Shown piece by piece: positions 1-8,975 of a stretch of 64,000 nucleotides of DNA. Source of the DNA: Saccharicrinis aurantiacus (GTDB taxonomy: Bacteria; Bacteroidota; Bacteroidia; Bacteroidales; Marinilabiliaceae); the NCBI RefSeq assembly GCF_001660705.2, contig NZ_LYBV02000031.1, positions 1 through 64,000 of the forward strand, in the 5' to 3' direction. A program made the translations under genes and the position numbers. The first letter of the stretch is position 1, and each line of letters starts with the position of its first letter. The notes beneath the pieces were generated by a model, which made no database searches, was not told the DNA's origin, and saw only the letters and a list, made by a program, of their open reading frames with translations.

Positions 1-167
1 CTTTCTTTTCCGTAAAATCTAATAATTTCAATGAGGTCATTAAAAGTGCCTCTTTCAATGATTCTAATGGTAAGATACGCACTTGAAGCTTCCCAATCTA
101 TTAAGTCAAAATTAGTGTCCCAGAAAGCTCTTTTTGAAATATTGGGCTTGTCTTTTTTATCTTCCAT
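1..167 (-). CDS. DUF6922-like small protein (partial, runs off left edge)
   Basis: The minus strand reads ATG at 167 and stays open to the window edge, so only the first 55 or so residues are visible. The visible stretch 'SKRAFWDTNFDLIDWE' followed by 'IERGTFNDLIEIIRFYG' resembles the short Bacteroidota proteins annotated as DUF6922, which by recollection often sit next to AbiEii-type nucleotidyltransferase genes. It lies 40 bases downstream of a decayed Abi_2 gene on the same strand. The function is unknown, and the family call rests on the W-D-x-x-F-D-x-I-D-W and R-x-Y/F-G spacing only. Confidence 0.55.
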   Translation of the reverse strand, partial: MEDKKDKPNISKRAFWDTNFDLIDWEASSAYLTIRIIERGTFNDLIEIIRFYGKE

Positions 168-540
168 GAGTATAAAAATACATGCGTTTGATGAGACTAT
201 AGTCAACTTAATTTTTCACGTAGTATCTAAAGCCTTTCTTTTTAATCTTTTCTTTCGATTTTTTTATCCACATAGGTTCGTTTTCCCAACCATTAGTAAA
301 ACCTAGAGCATTTTTATCGATAAGAGGATATTTGTTAAATAAGCTATGTAGTTTTTCTTGAAATGTATTATTCGTATTAATTGATTGCAGAAGATACTGG
401 ATCATACAAATTGCAAAGTAGGTTCTATTTTTAATTGACGACGTACTTCCTGTTCTGGTATCAGAAATCTCTAAATTTTCTATCCATGGGTACTTTGTTT
501 TTCTGGGAAATTCTGCTTTAATAGATAACTTTTTATTGGT

Positions 541-1125
541 CTCAATAGTAGTTAAAACTATGCACTTTAGTGCATCTCGCTTTTAGCTTCTAAAAATGTA
601 TCTTTGTTATATGGTACAAAGAACTAATGGTCATACGGTTTCAGAAATGACTGCTCACATAGTTTGGTCAACAAAATATCGCTATAAAATACTTCAAGGT
701 GACATCAAAGTTCGTTGTCGGTCATTGCTAATTCAAATCTGCGAGGCCGAAGATGTTATCATTCAAAAGGGAGTTGTCTCATCTGACCATATTCACATGC
801 ATATCAATTACCGTCCCTCTCAGAATATAAGTGAGTTGGTAAAAAAGTTCAAAGGAAGAACATCTAGAAAGCTACAGCAAGAGTTTCCAGCCTTAGGTAA
901 AAAGTATTGGGGTCGTCACTTTTGGGCCATTGGTTTTGGGTGCTGGAGTTCAGGTAATATTACAGATGAAATGGTAGATGCATATTTGGAACATCACCGA
1001 AAACCAAATGATCAAGATGAATCCAATTTTATATTGGAATAGTTGAGAAACGAGCCAGAGAATGACTTTCAGTCATTCTGTTTAACGCAAACCTATGGAC
1101 TTTCAGTCCATAGTGGTTTAGTCCA
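541..1125 (+). mobile_element. IS200/IS605-type insertion element with subterminal hairpins
   Basis: The element consists of a Y1 HUH transposase gene flanked by short hairpins typical of single-strand transposing IS200 elements. The left-end hairpin is ATGCAC-TTTA-GTGCAT at 560-575. The right end has two hairpins, at 1059-1079 (AATGAC...GTCATT) and 1093-1113 (CTATGGAC...GTCCATAG). No target duplication is expected for this family and none is seen. The boundaries are inferred from where the Abi_2 reading frame stops and resumes, and are uncertain by about 15 bases on each side. Confidence 0.75.
596..1042 (+). CDS. tnpA: IS200-like transposase (Y1 HUH family, TnpA)
   Basis: The 148-residue protein has the length and motifs of IS200/IS605 TnpA, a Y1 single-strand transposase. 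'HIVWSTKYRYKIL' near the start is the usual first strand, 'SSDHIHMHI' carries the metal-binding HUH motif, and 'MVDAYLEHH' near the C-terminus supplies the likely nucleophilic tyrosine. A second in-frame ATG at 611 (before 'VQRTNG') may be the true start. The gene has no frameshift and looks intact. It sits inside the decayed Abi_2 gene in the opposite orientation to it. Confidence 0.85.
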   Translation: MYLCYMVQRTNGHTVSEMTAHIVWSTKYRYKILQGDIKVRCRSLLIQICEAEDVIIQKGVVSSDHIHMHINYRPSQNISELVKKFKGRTSRKLQQEFPALGKKYWGRHFWAIGFGCWSSGNITDEMVDAYLEHHRKPNDQDESNFILE

Positions 1126-1775
1126 TAATCGACTATGATGAGCACATGTATTCCTAAGATACACAAGTGAATGAAGCCAGGATTGAAAAACTTTATCGTT
1201 AAGACCATATGATTTGACAATATTTCGTTTTGTTTGTCCAGGTTTTATTATACTATATACCCAAGATAAGTTACCAAACGAACAAACTTCCAAAGTAATC
1301 CAACTTGGAGGAGATTCTTCAATATAGGTATTTTGGTATTCATCTAAAAATAATTCCTGACTCCTTTTGATTTCGCCAAATATTTTGCTTATGTAGAAGT
1401 ATATTTTGAAAAACTAACGAAATTGTTTTTGTCAGATAACCAGAAGGTTCCCCAATTCAAAGAAGGTTCATAGGATAATGCTGCTCTAATGGATACTTCT
1501 ATTTTCTCAATTTGATTTAGTAATAGCAACCTCAATTCTCTATCAAAGCAATATAATCTAAAAGCCTGATCGAAAGTGGCTCCATCTTTAAAAAGATGTT
1601 CTTTTTTAGGTTCTTTTAGAAGAGTATGCCAATATCCAGATAGTCTATAAATAGCTTAATTGTTGCAATAAGTGTAATGACTTTTCCTCGCATTCAACAA
1701 TAAGATTTCGATCTTTTAATAAATTAAGTTGTTGGCTGTAAGTAAGAGGTTTTTTGTGTAGTTCCTTTTATCCAT

Positions 1776-2106
1776 AAGGAGAATTTAGGGCAAAAAAAAA
1801 CTTACCCTAAGCGCGCTTTTCAATGAAGGAAGCGGGGTAAGTATGTTGATGCAACATATAACGTATTATAGCGCAACTAATATACTTGTGATATATGTTA
1901 TACAACATATATTTATGCGATGATTCAAAAACAAAAAAACTAGTTCTGTCGCATTAATCTGCCTACGGTTTCTTTAAATTCATTCATATTTCAAGTTTGC
2001 TAATCACAAACTAACAAAAATTTGCGATTAGCGAATGAAATTGTCTTAGTAAAAGATACAAATAATATATCTTAACTCATAGTGTAATTGGTATAAAATC
2101 AGTAAT
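1776..2106. other. Gene-free stretch with a terminator-like hairpin and two palindromes
   Basis: No reading frame of interest is seen. A hairpin closed by CTTACCC and GGGTAAG (about 1801-1840) is followed on the minus strand by a run of nine T, as in an intrinsic terminator reading leftwards. Two clean palindromes follow: TATGTTG-ATG-CAACATA at 1842-1858 and ATATATGTT-ATAC-AACATATAT at 1891-1912. They share the core ATGTTG or ATGTT and could be regulator-binding sites left over from a lost gene. Confidence 0.5.
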
Positions 2107-2529
2107 ATGCTTATTATTTCGGATGTAAATGGGATACCAATCGCTTGTAGTGAACCTATCGCAGGTAATCACAATGATGCTTACGAACTTGTAGAAAACT
2201 TTGAAAATATGGCTCAATCGCTAAAGAAATCAAATATCTATATTGACGGTCTTTTCCTAAATGCAGATGCTGGTTTTGATACTAAGGCATTTAGAGAAAG
2301 CCTATGCAAATATGATATTACAGACAATATTGATAAAAACAAACGTAATGGATATGATGACGATCTATTGTTTGATAATATACTATACCTGAGACGATTT
2401 GTTATTGTAAGAACGAATGCTTGGTTAGATGCCTTTAAAGCTATATTAGTCAGGTTTGAAACAAAAAAATCTCATTGGAAATATCTTAATATCATAGTAT
2501 TTTACGTGGTTTTACTTAGACAACTTTAA
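2107..2529 (+). pseudogene. C-terminal remnant of a DDE (IS4/IS5-like) transposase
   Basis: The 140-residue frame resembles the C-terminal half of a DDE transposase of the IS5-like group common in Bacteroidota. It has 'PIACSEPIAGNHNDAYEL', 'FLNADAGFDTKAFR' (a probable catalytic Asp), 'ANIDKNKRN'-like spacing, and 'RRFVIVRTNAWLDAFKAI' followed by 'VRFET', the usual region carrying the catalytic Glu (here 'VIVRTNAW', where a Glu is normally expected before R-x-N). The upstream frame is closed by a stop at 2080-2082, so roughly the first half of the transposase is gone. No terminal inverted repeats were identified. The exact IS family is not certain. Confidence 0.7.
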
Positions 2530-2657
2530 ACAACTTCTACTAAATGATTTCCTTGTATTTCTATCATTGTAGAAAAACTAAACAGTCCTTCTTTACTAAA
2601 ATTATCCACTATTAATTTGCTAGATTCCTCCTTGTATATATTGCAAAATACTTATGG

Positions 2658-3437
2658 TTAGGTGTTGTATACCTCTATAGCATTTCTAGCATGTATTTTA
2701 CCAATTCTTATTAATTCTCTAGCTTTATTAAAATTGAATATACTATAACTACTTCCTGGTAGTTCAATAACTAAATCAGGTTTATACTTCTCAATATTTA
2801 ATTGGATAATCTGTTGTACCATTACTGTTAAAGATTTCATTAATATATTTTGCTTACCTAGAGCAGAATTAATTTCAGAATACTTATTTATAGCACCAGC
2901 TATACAAGCTATAATAATATCACCTTCTGTTCGCTTAACATGATTAATAGGAAGAGGATTTATAATACCTCCATCTATTAATCTTTTAAAATTATATTCA
3001 TAAGGTATAAAAATTAAAGGTAATGAAATTGATGCACGTATTGCATTATGTAAACTCCCCTCCTTAAAAACAAATTCTTTATTATTATTGATATCCGTCG
3101 TCACAATCGAAAGAGGTAAAGGTAAATCTTCAATAGCAACATCAGGAACAATTTTGCTAAAAATACGCATTACTTTGTTTCCTTTAATAATACCCTGTCG
3201 AGAAAAACTGAAATCAACTAGGTCCATAAATCGGTGCTTGTTTAGTACTAACATAAGTTCATTACAAGCTTCTATATTACCATAAGCGTATGCCGCGCCA
3301 ATTAATGCACCCATTGAACTTCCTGCAATTGCACTTATCTTAAATCCTGCATTAACTATCTCCTCTATAGCTCCAATATGACCAAACCCTCTTACTCCTC
3401 CAGTAGAAAGTACTAAAGCAACTTTCTTTTTACTCAT
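2658..3437 (-). CDS. Patatin-like phospholipase (RssA/NTE type)
   Basis: This predicted serine lipid hydrolase has 259 residues when started at the ATG at 3437. A longer frame begins at a TTG at 3473, but that would overlap the preceding gene's end and is less likely. The patatin Ser-Asp dyad is visible: the glycine-rich oxyanion stretch 'STGGVRGFGHIG' (residues 11-22), the nucleophile motif G-S-S-M-G (Ser41) and D-G-G (Asp155). No signal peptide is seen, so it is probably cytoplasmic or peripherally membrane-bound. It is the last gene of the NRPS/RND cluster, about 40 bases after the pump gene. Its role there is unclear; it could trim an acylated product or act on membrane lipids. Confidence 0.85.
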   Translation of the reverse strand: MSKKKVALVLSTGGVRGFGHIGAIEEIVNAGFKISAIAGSSMGALIGAAYAYGNIEACNELMLVLNKHRFMDLVDFSFSRQGIIKGNKVMRIFSKIVPDVAIEDLPLPLSIVTTDINNNKEFVFKEGSLHNAIRASISLPLIFIPYEYNFKRLIDGGIINPLPINHVKRTEGDIIIACIAGAINKYSEINSALGKQNILMKSLTVMVQQIIQLNIEKYKPDLVIELPGSSYSIFNFNKARELIRIGKIHARNAIEVYNT

Positions 3438-3476
3438 AATTAACTTATTTTTATTTAAATCCTGTATAGGCAACCT

Positions 3477-6400
3477 CTATAAATTAGGAGGAAACAACTT
3501 GTACATAATTGGTGTTACTATTCGTGAAAACATTGTTGAGGTAATTAACCCTCCAATAATTACTAATGCCAAGGGAGAATACAAAGGACTAAACTTTATA
3601 ACTAAAGGTATTAACCCTACAATTGCTGTCACAGCTGTAAATAAAATAGGAACAAACCTTACTTCTCCTGCAAGCAATATAGCTTTATCTAAAGCATGAC
3701 CTTCGCTTCTTAACTGATTTGTAAAATCTACCAATAAAATTGAGTTTTTAATTTCAATCCCTATCAACGCAATAAACCCAATTACAGCGACAAATGATAA
3801 AGGTAGATCAGCTATATACAAAAGAAAGATAGCTCCAATAATACCTAGTGGTATTACAGATAAAACAATAATTAAACTTCTAAAATCCCCAAACTCCAAT
3901 ATTAATATACCCAAAAATATAAATCCACATATTATAAGAATGGAACTAAACCCTTCAAATGAATCCTTAGTATTTTCAACCTCGCCGGCCATTTTAAAAT
4001 GATAATTCTCGGGGAGTTCAAGTTTTTTTAAAGACGACTTTATAGTCTTATTTACATCATTTGGCATAAATCCATCATGAATATAAGCTGTAATAGTTGT
4101 AAATCTATTTTTATCTAAATGATTAATTACAGGAAAAGAACGAACTAATTCTATTTCACAAATTGCACTTAGTGGAATGAATTCACCATATCTAGTGCCA
4201 ATATATATATTGGTTAAAGTTGAATATGTGGCTTTCTTTTCTTTTATTGAGCTAAGCCGTATCTTATATTCATACCCATCCTCCGCTGTAATTGTACCAA
4301 GAGTTAACCCAGATACAGCTAGGCGCAATGTTTTATTAATATCATATGTAGAAATACCCAACAGTGAAGCTACTTCCTTATTTACCTTGAATTGAATCTC
4401 AGTTTTTGATTCATTAATAGAGTTAATTACATGAGTAGTGCCCTTTACTTCACCTATAATTTGCTCAAAATTCATAGATATTTTTTTAAGACTATCTAGG
4501 TTATCTCCAAAAATTCGAACAGCAACTGGAGCTTCCAAAACTGAACCCTGCTCAAAATCCTTTACAGTAATATCTGCATTAGGAATACTGTCTAAATCTT
4601 TTTGTAATTGCTTTATAATTTGTGTTTTTCTTTTTGTGGAAACATCTTTGAGAAGCTGTACAAATATTTGGGAATAATTTTCTGCAGTTTCTAATTGCAT
4701 TTCATTATAATATATTCGAGGATTTCCTCGTCCGATATTTGTAGAGTAATATTTAACTTCTTTATTACTCGATAATATATTCTCAACTTGACGTACAATC
4801 TGATCTGTTTCATTTATATTACTAGCTGATCCTGATTTTATATTGATAGAAAATTGTGGTTTCTCTGATTTTGGAAACAATCTAAAACCTATTTTATAAG
4901 CAAGAAATAGGGAACCTATAAAAAGTACACCTGTCAAAAGTAACACTCGGATAGGATGCTTAAGAGACTTCATTAATATTTTACTGTATGTAAAGTGAAT
5001 CCCTTTTTCCATCAACTTGAGAAGCTTGTTAGATTTTGATTCGTCTTTACTTTTGAGAAGTAATGTTGACAGAAAAGGGACAATAGTCAATGAAACTAAT
5101 AAAGAAGCAAAAACGGTGGACATAATTGCTATAGGTAAACTTTTAATAAATTCACCAGACTCACCAGGCATAAAAGTTAAAGGAACAAAACAAACTATCA
5201 AAATAGCAGTACACCCTATTATTGCTTTCGTAATCTGTTTTGTTGCTTTAATAGCCGCAACATCTTTGTTATAACCACCTCTTAACCAACGTTCTATATT
5301 CTCAACGACAATTATATTGTCATCTACAACGAGACCTAATGTCATAACAAAACCAACAATACTTAATTGATTTAAGGTGTAGCCAAAAAAACTTAGAAAT
5401 GCTATACCAATTGAAAGAGAAATAGGGATAGAAAGCATTACTACAAATGATGCTCTAAAACCTAACGGTAACAATGTTATCATAACAAGTGAGATTGCAA
5501 AAATAAAATCAATTCCTAATCTATTCAATCTTTTAGAAACATTTTGTGCTTGATCAAAATTCTGAATAAGTTCTATATCTGGAGGTAACTTTTGTTTATA
5601 GTTAGATATAATATCATTATATTCTTCACTTACATCAATTATATTTTTATTGGCTTTTAAACCTGCTGTTAGAAAAACAGATCTTTCCCCATTATGCCTA
5701 CATATATGCTTAGCTGGAGCATCCTCATATTTTATTGTTGCAACATCTTTTAATCTAATAAAATTTTCTTTTGAACTACTAATTATTACATTCTCTATAT
5801 CCTCCATAGTATGGAGATTGCCAGATGATAAGACACTAAATTGATTCATTCCCATATTTACACTTCCTGCTGGAATGTTGATATTCTCAGATTGAACAAT
5901 TTGAATTATCTGACTTATTTGCAGCTTAAGTTGGGTAATTAGCTTGTAATTAAGAGAGATATTTATTATTTGATTAGGAATACCCCAAACTTTAACATTT
6001 TTCAAACTCTTAATGTTATCTAATTCATTTTTAAGATCATCGGCATAGTTTCTAAGATCTCTAAATGACCTATCTTCTGACAGAAAAGCTAACTGAATTA
6101 CATTAACATCAGAGGGTGCTACTTTCCTAATTTCAATATCATGAATATCTTGAGGAAGATCCTTCTTTAAGGCATCAATTTCGGTTATTAATTCCTGTTT
6201 TTTTTTATCATAATCAGCCTCAAAATTAAACTGAACTCTTATCAGGGCATGTCCATTATATATATTTGATCTAATTTGCTTTATCTCATCTAATTCATTG
6301 ATGCGTTTTTCAATAGGTTCTACCACTAGTTTCTCCATATCAGTTGTAGAAGTGCCTGGATATAATATTACTATTGGGAATATTCTTGCCTGAAATTCAG

Positions 6401-6512
6401 GATCTTCAGATCTTGGCATGGTTAGTAAGGAGTTTATTCCTATAACTATAACCATAACAAGCATTAAAAGAGAAAATTGCCAGTATTTGACAGAAAAGTG
6501 GGTTATATTCAT
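3477..6512 (-). CDS. RND efflux pump inner-membrane permease (AcrB-like)
   Basis: The 1011-residue protein is a full-length resistance-nodulation-division transporter, using the proton gradient to export small molecules through a tripartite envelope complex. The N-terminal membrane segment is followed by 'LLTMPRSEDPEF' and a periplasmic porter domain. The proton-relay aspartates are present in 'LGLVVDDNIIVVENI', and the matching lysine in 'IGIEIKNSILLVDF'. Two repeats of six-helix clusters can be read. It directly follows an adaptor lipoprotein (36-base gap) and an outer-membrane factor, giving a complete pump. Its place at the end of the NRPS operon suggests it exports the product or gives self-resistance. 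The substrate is not readable from sequence. Confidence 0.93.
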   Translation of the reverse strand: MNITHFSVKYWQFSLLMLVMVIVIGINSLLTMPRSEDPEFQARIFPIVILYPGTSTTDMEKLVVEPIEKRINELDEIKQIRSNIYNGHALIRVQFNFEADYDKKKQELITEIDALKKDLPQDIHDIEIRKVAPSDVNVIQLAFLSEDRSFRDLRNYADDLKNELDNIKSLKNVKVWGIPNQIINISLNYKLITQLKLQISQIIQIVQSENINIPAGSVNMGMNQFSVLSSGNLHTMEDIENVIISSSKENFIRLKDVATIKYEDAPAKHICRHNGERSVFLTAGLKANKNIIDVSEEYNDIISNYKQKLPPDIELIQNFDQAQNVSKRLNRLGIDFIFAISLVMITLLPLGFRASFVVMLSIPISLSIGIAFLSFFGYTLNQLSIVGFVMTLGLVVDDNIIVVENIERWLRGGYNKDVAAIKATKQITKAIIGCTAILIVCFVPLTFMPGESGEFIKSLPIAIMSTVFASLLVSLTIVPFLSTLLLKSKDESKSNKLLKLMEKGIHFTYSKILMKSLKHPIRVLLLTGVLFIGSLFLAYKIGFRLFPKSEKPQFSINIKSGSASNINETDQIVRQVENILSSNKEVKYYSTNIGRGNPRIYYNEMQLETAENYSQIFVQLLKDVSTKRKTQIIKQLQKDLDSIPNADITVKDFEQGSVLEAPVAVRIFGDNLDSLKKISMNFEQIIGEVKGTTHVINSINESKTEIQFKVNKEVASLLGISTYDINKTLRLAVSGLTLGTITAEDGYEYKIRLSSIKEKKATYSTLTNIYIGTRYGEFIPLSAICEIELVRSFPVINHLDKNRFTTITAYIHDGFMPNDVNKTIKSSLKKLELPENYHFKMAGEVENTKDSFEGFSSILIICGFIFLGILILEFGDFRSLIIVLSVIPLGIIGAIFLLYIADLPLSFVAVIGFIALIGIEIKNSILLVDFTNQLRSEGHALDKAILLAGEVRFVPILFTAVTAIVGLIPLVIKFSPLYSPLALVIIGGLITSTMFSRIVTPIMYKLFPPNL

Positions 6513-6548
6513 ATGTGTTAATTTTTCCTTATATTACAATTAGTTTTA

Positions 6549-7577
6549 CTAGCGTATTAAGATTCTGGAATTTTTATTTAAAAATGCACCTCCTCTTGCA
6601 ACAATTCTATCATTGTTACATATTCCCTTTGTTATATATAGAGTATCATTTTTTATATAATCAATAGAAACTTTTAATTTTCTAATCTTTTTTGAATTAT
6701 TGGGGTCTAAGGAATATAAGAATCCTGTCTTACCTTCACCCCCCATAAGTGCATCTGCAGAAACAGTATAATATTCTTTCTTTCGATTAGGAAATATTGT
6801 TAATTGTGCTTTAAAGCCATGGATTATCATTTCATTTTCAATTTCATCTAATACAACTTCAACTTTATATAAACCTGTAATTCTATCGGGGTAGGAACCA
6901 ATCATATCAATTTTCCCTATAAAACTCTTATCTTCATATACATCAAATACAACCTTCACTGAATCATCATGCTGAATATTGATTATATCTTTCTCGCTTA
7001 AAAAAGTATGAATACATAATCTATCATCTTCAGATGCAAAAATAATTACAGGGGAAAAAGGAGAAATAACATCACCTTCTTCAACCATTTTCGTCACTAT
7101 TTTCCCGTCATATGGTGCAATAATAAATGATTTTTTCATTTTTTTTTGTGCAATAAGAACATTCTGTTTTGATAAATCATTTAAGGATTTCATAGTTTCT
7201 AGATATTCACTGGTTATTGCAGAATCATTAATTAGAACCAACGCTCTTTCATAGTTATGTTTACTTTTATCATAATCTATCAAAGTCTTGTTTAGTTGAT
7301 ATTTCATCTCTTCTGAATTAATTCTAGCACATATACCACCATGTTTTATTAAGGTTCCTTCTTTATAAATTTCATCAATTTGTCCTCCTATCTGAAAGGA
7401 AAGTTTACTTTCTTTTTGAGCCATTACAGTTCCATATGATACAATTGGAAAAGACCTATTTACTTTTCTAATCTCGGATAGCTCAACCATAACACTGTCC
7501 TTTTCTTGTAAACTTTTATGCTTACATCCTATAACTAAAAAGAATAAGATTAAGATACTACATAACTTCATTACCAT
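6549..7577 (-). CDS. RND periplasmic adaptor (membrane-fusion lipoprotein)
   Basis: This 342-residue membrane-fusion protein bridges the RND permease and the outer-membrane channel. The N-terminus is a lipoprotein signal with lipobox 'LVIGC' (Cys about residue 18), so the protein should be lipid-anchored. It has the expected order: a beta-barrel/lipoyl strand 'KLSFQIGGQI', a short alpha-hairpin rich in K/E and N (about residues 90-145), the second lipoyl half 'KSFIIAPYDGKIV', and a beta-barrel with 'VDFVYEDKSF'-like strands. The stop lies 36 bases before the pump gene, and the start is 3 bases after the outer-membrane factor's stop, so the three are co-translated. Confidence 0.88.
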   Translation of the reverse strand: MVMKLCSILILFFLVIGCKHKSLQEKDSVMVELSEIRKVNRSFPIVSYGTVMAQKESKLSFQIGGQIDEIYKEGTLIKHGGICARINSEEMKYQLNKTLIDYDKSKHNYERALVLINDSAITSEYLETMKSLNDLSKQNVLIAQKKMKKSFIIAPYDGKIVTKMVEEGDVISPFSPVIIFASEDDRLCIHTFLSEKDIINIQHDDSVKVVFDVYEDKSFIGKIDMIGSYPDRITGLYKVEVVLDEIENEMIIHGFKAQLTIFPNRKKEYYTVSADALMGGEGKTGFLYSLDPNNSKKIRKLKVSIDYIKNDTLYITKGICNNDRIVARGGAFLNKNSRILIR

Positions 7578-7580
7578 AAA

Positions 7581-8975
7581 TTATAGCTTTTCTACCTTAC
7601 TTAGGTATTCCGTATATTTAATTAATATTAAAAACTTAGATATTGAAAGACTTGTTTGTGCAGATATATATTTATTTTGCTTATCAATCATTTCAACCCA
7701 AAGCAGCTTACCACTTGAATATTGTGTTAATGCTATTTCGTAAGACTCTTTAGTATTCCTTAATAAGGCAAGAGTACTTTGATACTTCTGCAATAACATA
7801 TGGAGTGACTCTTTGCTACTCATAATATCTAAATCCACTTTGTTTTTAATTGATATTAATTCATTATTGGCTTGTTCCTGCTCATACTTAGTGTATCGTA
7901 TTTTTGAATTCTTTATATTTCCAGAATAGAGATTCCAAACTAAATTTAGTCTTGCAAAATTAAAGAACCTATCTTGATTAAATTGATACCCATACCCCTG
8001 AAATCCGATTCTATTTTCCAAATAAATCTTTGGTAAATAAGCATCTCTTTTATTCATTTCAATAATAATTCCCTTTAAATTAACAACCTCTCTCTGAAGT
8101 ATAATATTTGAATTTTTTGCTGGCAAATATTCTGATTCAAGTTTAACTAAAGAATCAGGTTCAAAATTAAATAACGTACTATCTATTACAATAGGTTCAA
8201 TTAGATCTCTATTAAGTAATTGGTTAAAATAAGCTCTGCACATATTAATATTTTCATCAACATCTGCCATACGATTCTTTATTAATTCAGACTCATAATC
8301 GACATCATTTATCGCTAGTTTTGTTTTGACACCTGCTTGATATTGTTTTAGTGTAATATGAGAAAGTTCCTTTAGTGTTGCCATATTTAGATTGAAGATA
8401 TTTCTAGTTTGGATCAATAAGAGATATCTGTAATATGCAATGAAAATTTCTTGCTTAAGATTACATAAATAAGACTCATACTGAATGCCTTTTATTCTAT
8501 TCTCACTTTCTAATATCTTATGCTTATAATGGATATTTGTATTTAACAAAGCTTGTTCTAGAAATAACTCATTATTTGCAAAATTATTAGGAACAAATTT
8601 TTCAACAACGTTATCAATATGAGGATATTTGTTTGTCCCTGTAATTTGATTCATCGCATCATACACAGGATTTATTAAATCTCCAGCAGGTACCACAATT
8701 TCTCGTCCTCCATATGATAATAAGTAGGAGCTTCTGAAGCTAATTTTAGGAAGATATAACCCCTTAGCCTGGTTAAGTCTCTCAACTGATTTCTTAATAT
8801 CAATTTCTTTATTTTTTAAATCAACATTATTAGCAATAGCTAAACTATAGTAGTCGTTTAAAATATCCGATTTTTGAGCAGTAACATTACTATACAATAA
8901 ATATAGCATTATAATAACTATACTCCTATGTCTAACAATTACTTTTTTAGGTAAAGCATCATTAATGATATCCAT
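7581..8975 (-). CDS. TolC-family outer-membrane efflux protein
   Basis: The 464-residue protein is an outer-membrane factor, the exit duct of the tripartite pump. A hydrophobic N-terminal segment ('IVIIMLYLLYSNVTAQ') is a likely signal peptide ending around residue 33. Two long helical repeats typical of TolC follow, with the characteristic 'RLNQAKGLYLPKISF' after the first helix and 'QYSSGKLLWVEMIDKQNKY' in the second half. Its start overlaps the end of the LuxE-like gene by 14 bases, which ties the pump to the biosynthetic genes. Confidence 0.88.
   Translation of the reverse strand: MDIINDALPKKVIVRHRSIVIIMLYLLYSNVTAQKSDILNDYYSLAIANNVDLKNKEIDIKKSVERLNQAKGLYLPKISFRSSYLLSYGGREIVVPAGDLINPVYDAMNQITGTNKYPHIDNVVEKFVPNNFANNELFLEQALLNTNIHYKHKILESENRIKGIQYESYLCNLKQEIFIAYYRYLLLIQTRNIFNLNMATLKELSHITLKQYQAGVKTKLAINDVDYESELIKNRMADVDENINMCRAYFNQLLNRDLIEPIVIDSTLFNFEPDSLVKLESEYLPAKNSNIILQREVVNLKGIIIEMNKRDAYLPKIYLENRIGFQGYGYQFNQDRFFNFARLNLVWNLYSGNIKNSKIRYTKYEQEQANNELISIKNKVDLDIMSSKESLHMLLQKYQSTLALLRNTKESYEIALTQYSSGKLLWVEMIDKQNKYISAQTSLSISKFLILIKYTEYLSKVEKL

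Larger units (their letters stand above)
208..1775 (-). pseudogene. Abi_2-family abortive infection protein, decayed and split by an IS200-like insertion
   Basis: The minus strand from 1775 down to 208 encodes a recognisable Abi_2 (AbiD/AbiF-like) protein in pieces. The N-terminal piece has 'KPLTYSQQLNLLKDRNL', then a frame change near 1650 leads to 'LSGYWHTLLKEP', 'FDRELRLLLLNQIEK' and 'NWGTFWL'. A second shift near 1395 leads to 'SPPSWITLEVCSFGNLSW' and 'LRNTCAHHSRLW'. The IS200-like element then interrupts the gene. The frame resumes around 537 with 'LSIKAEFPRKTKYPWI' and ends with 'LFNKYPLIDKNALGF' and a W-E-x-E-P-M-W motif at 208. Another shift separates the ATG at 1775 from the body. 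Abi_2 proteins are anti-phage abortive infection factors; this copy cannot make a full-length product. The joined halves read as a continuous family member, so the call is firm. Confidence 0.8.

Noticed and set aside
31-306. Plus-strand 91-residue frame at the left edge
   Set aside because: It is antisense to the DUF6922-like gene and the Abi_2 C-terminus, and it has no family features.
1029-1293. Two short minus-strand frames treated as separate genes
   Set aside because: One is the Abi_2 C-A-H-H-S-R-L-W piece and belongs to the pseudogene; the other is its out-of-frame shadow.
3088-3285. Plus-strand frames opposite the RND pump, NRPS and patatin genes
   Set aside because: All are antisense shadows of long coding regions without start context or motifs.
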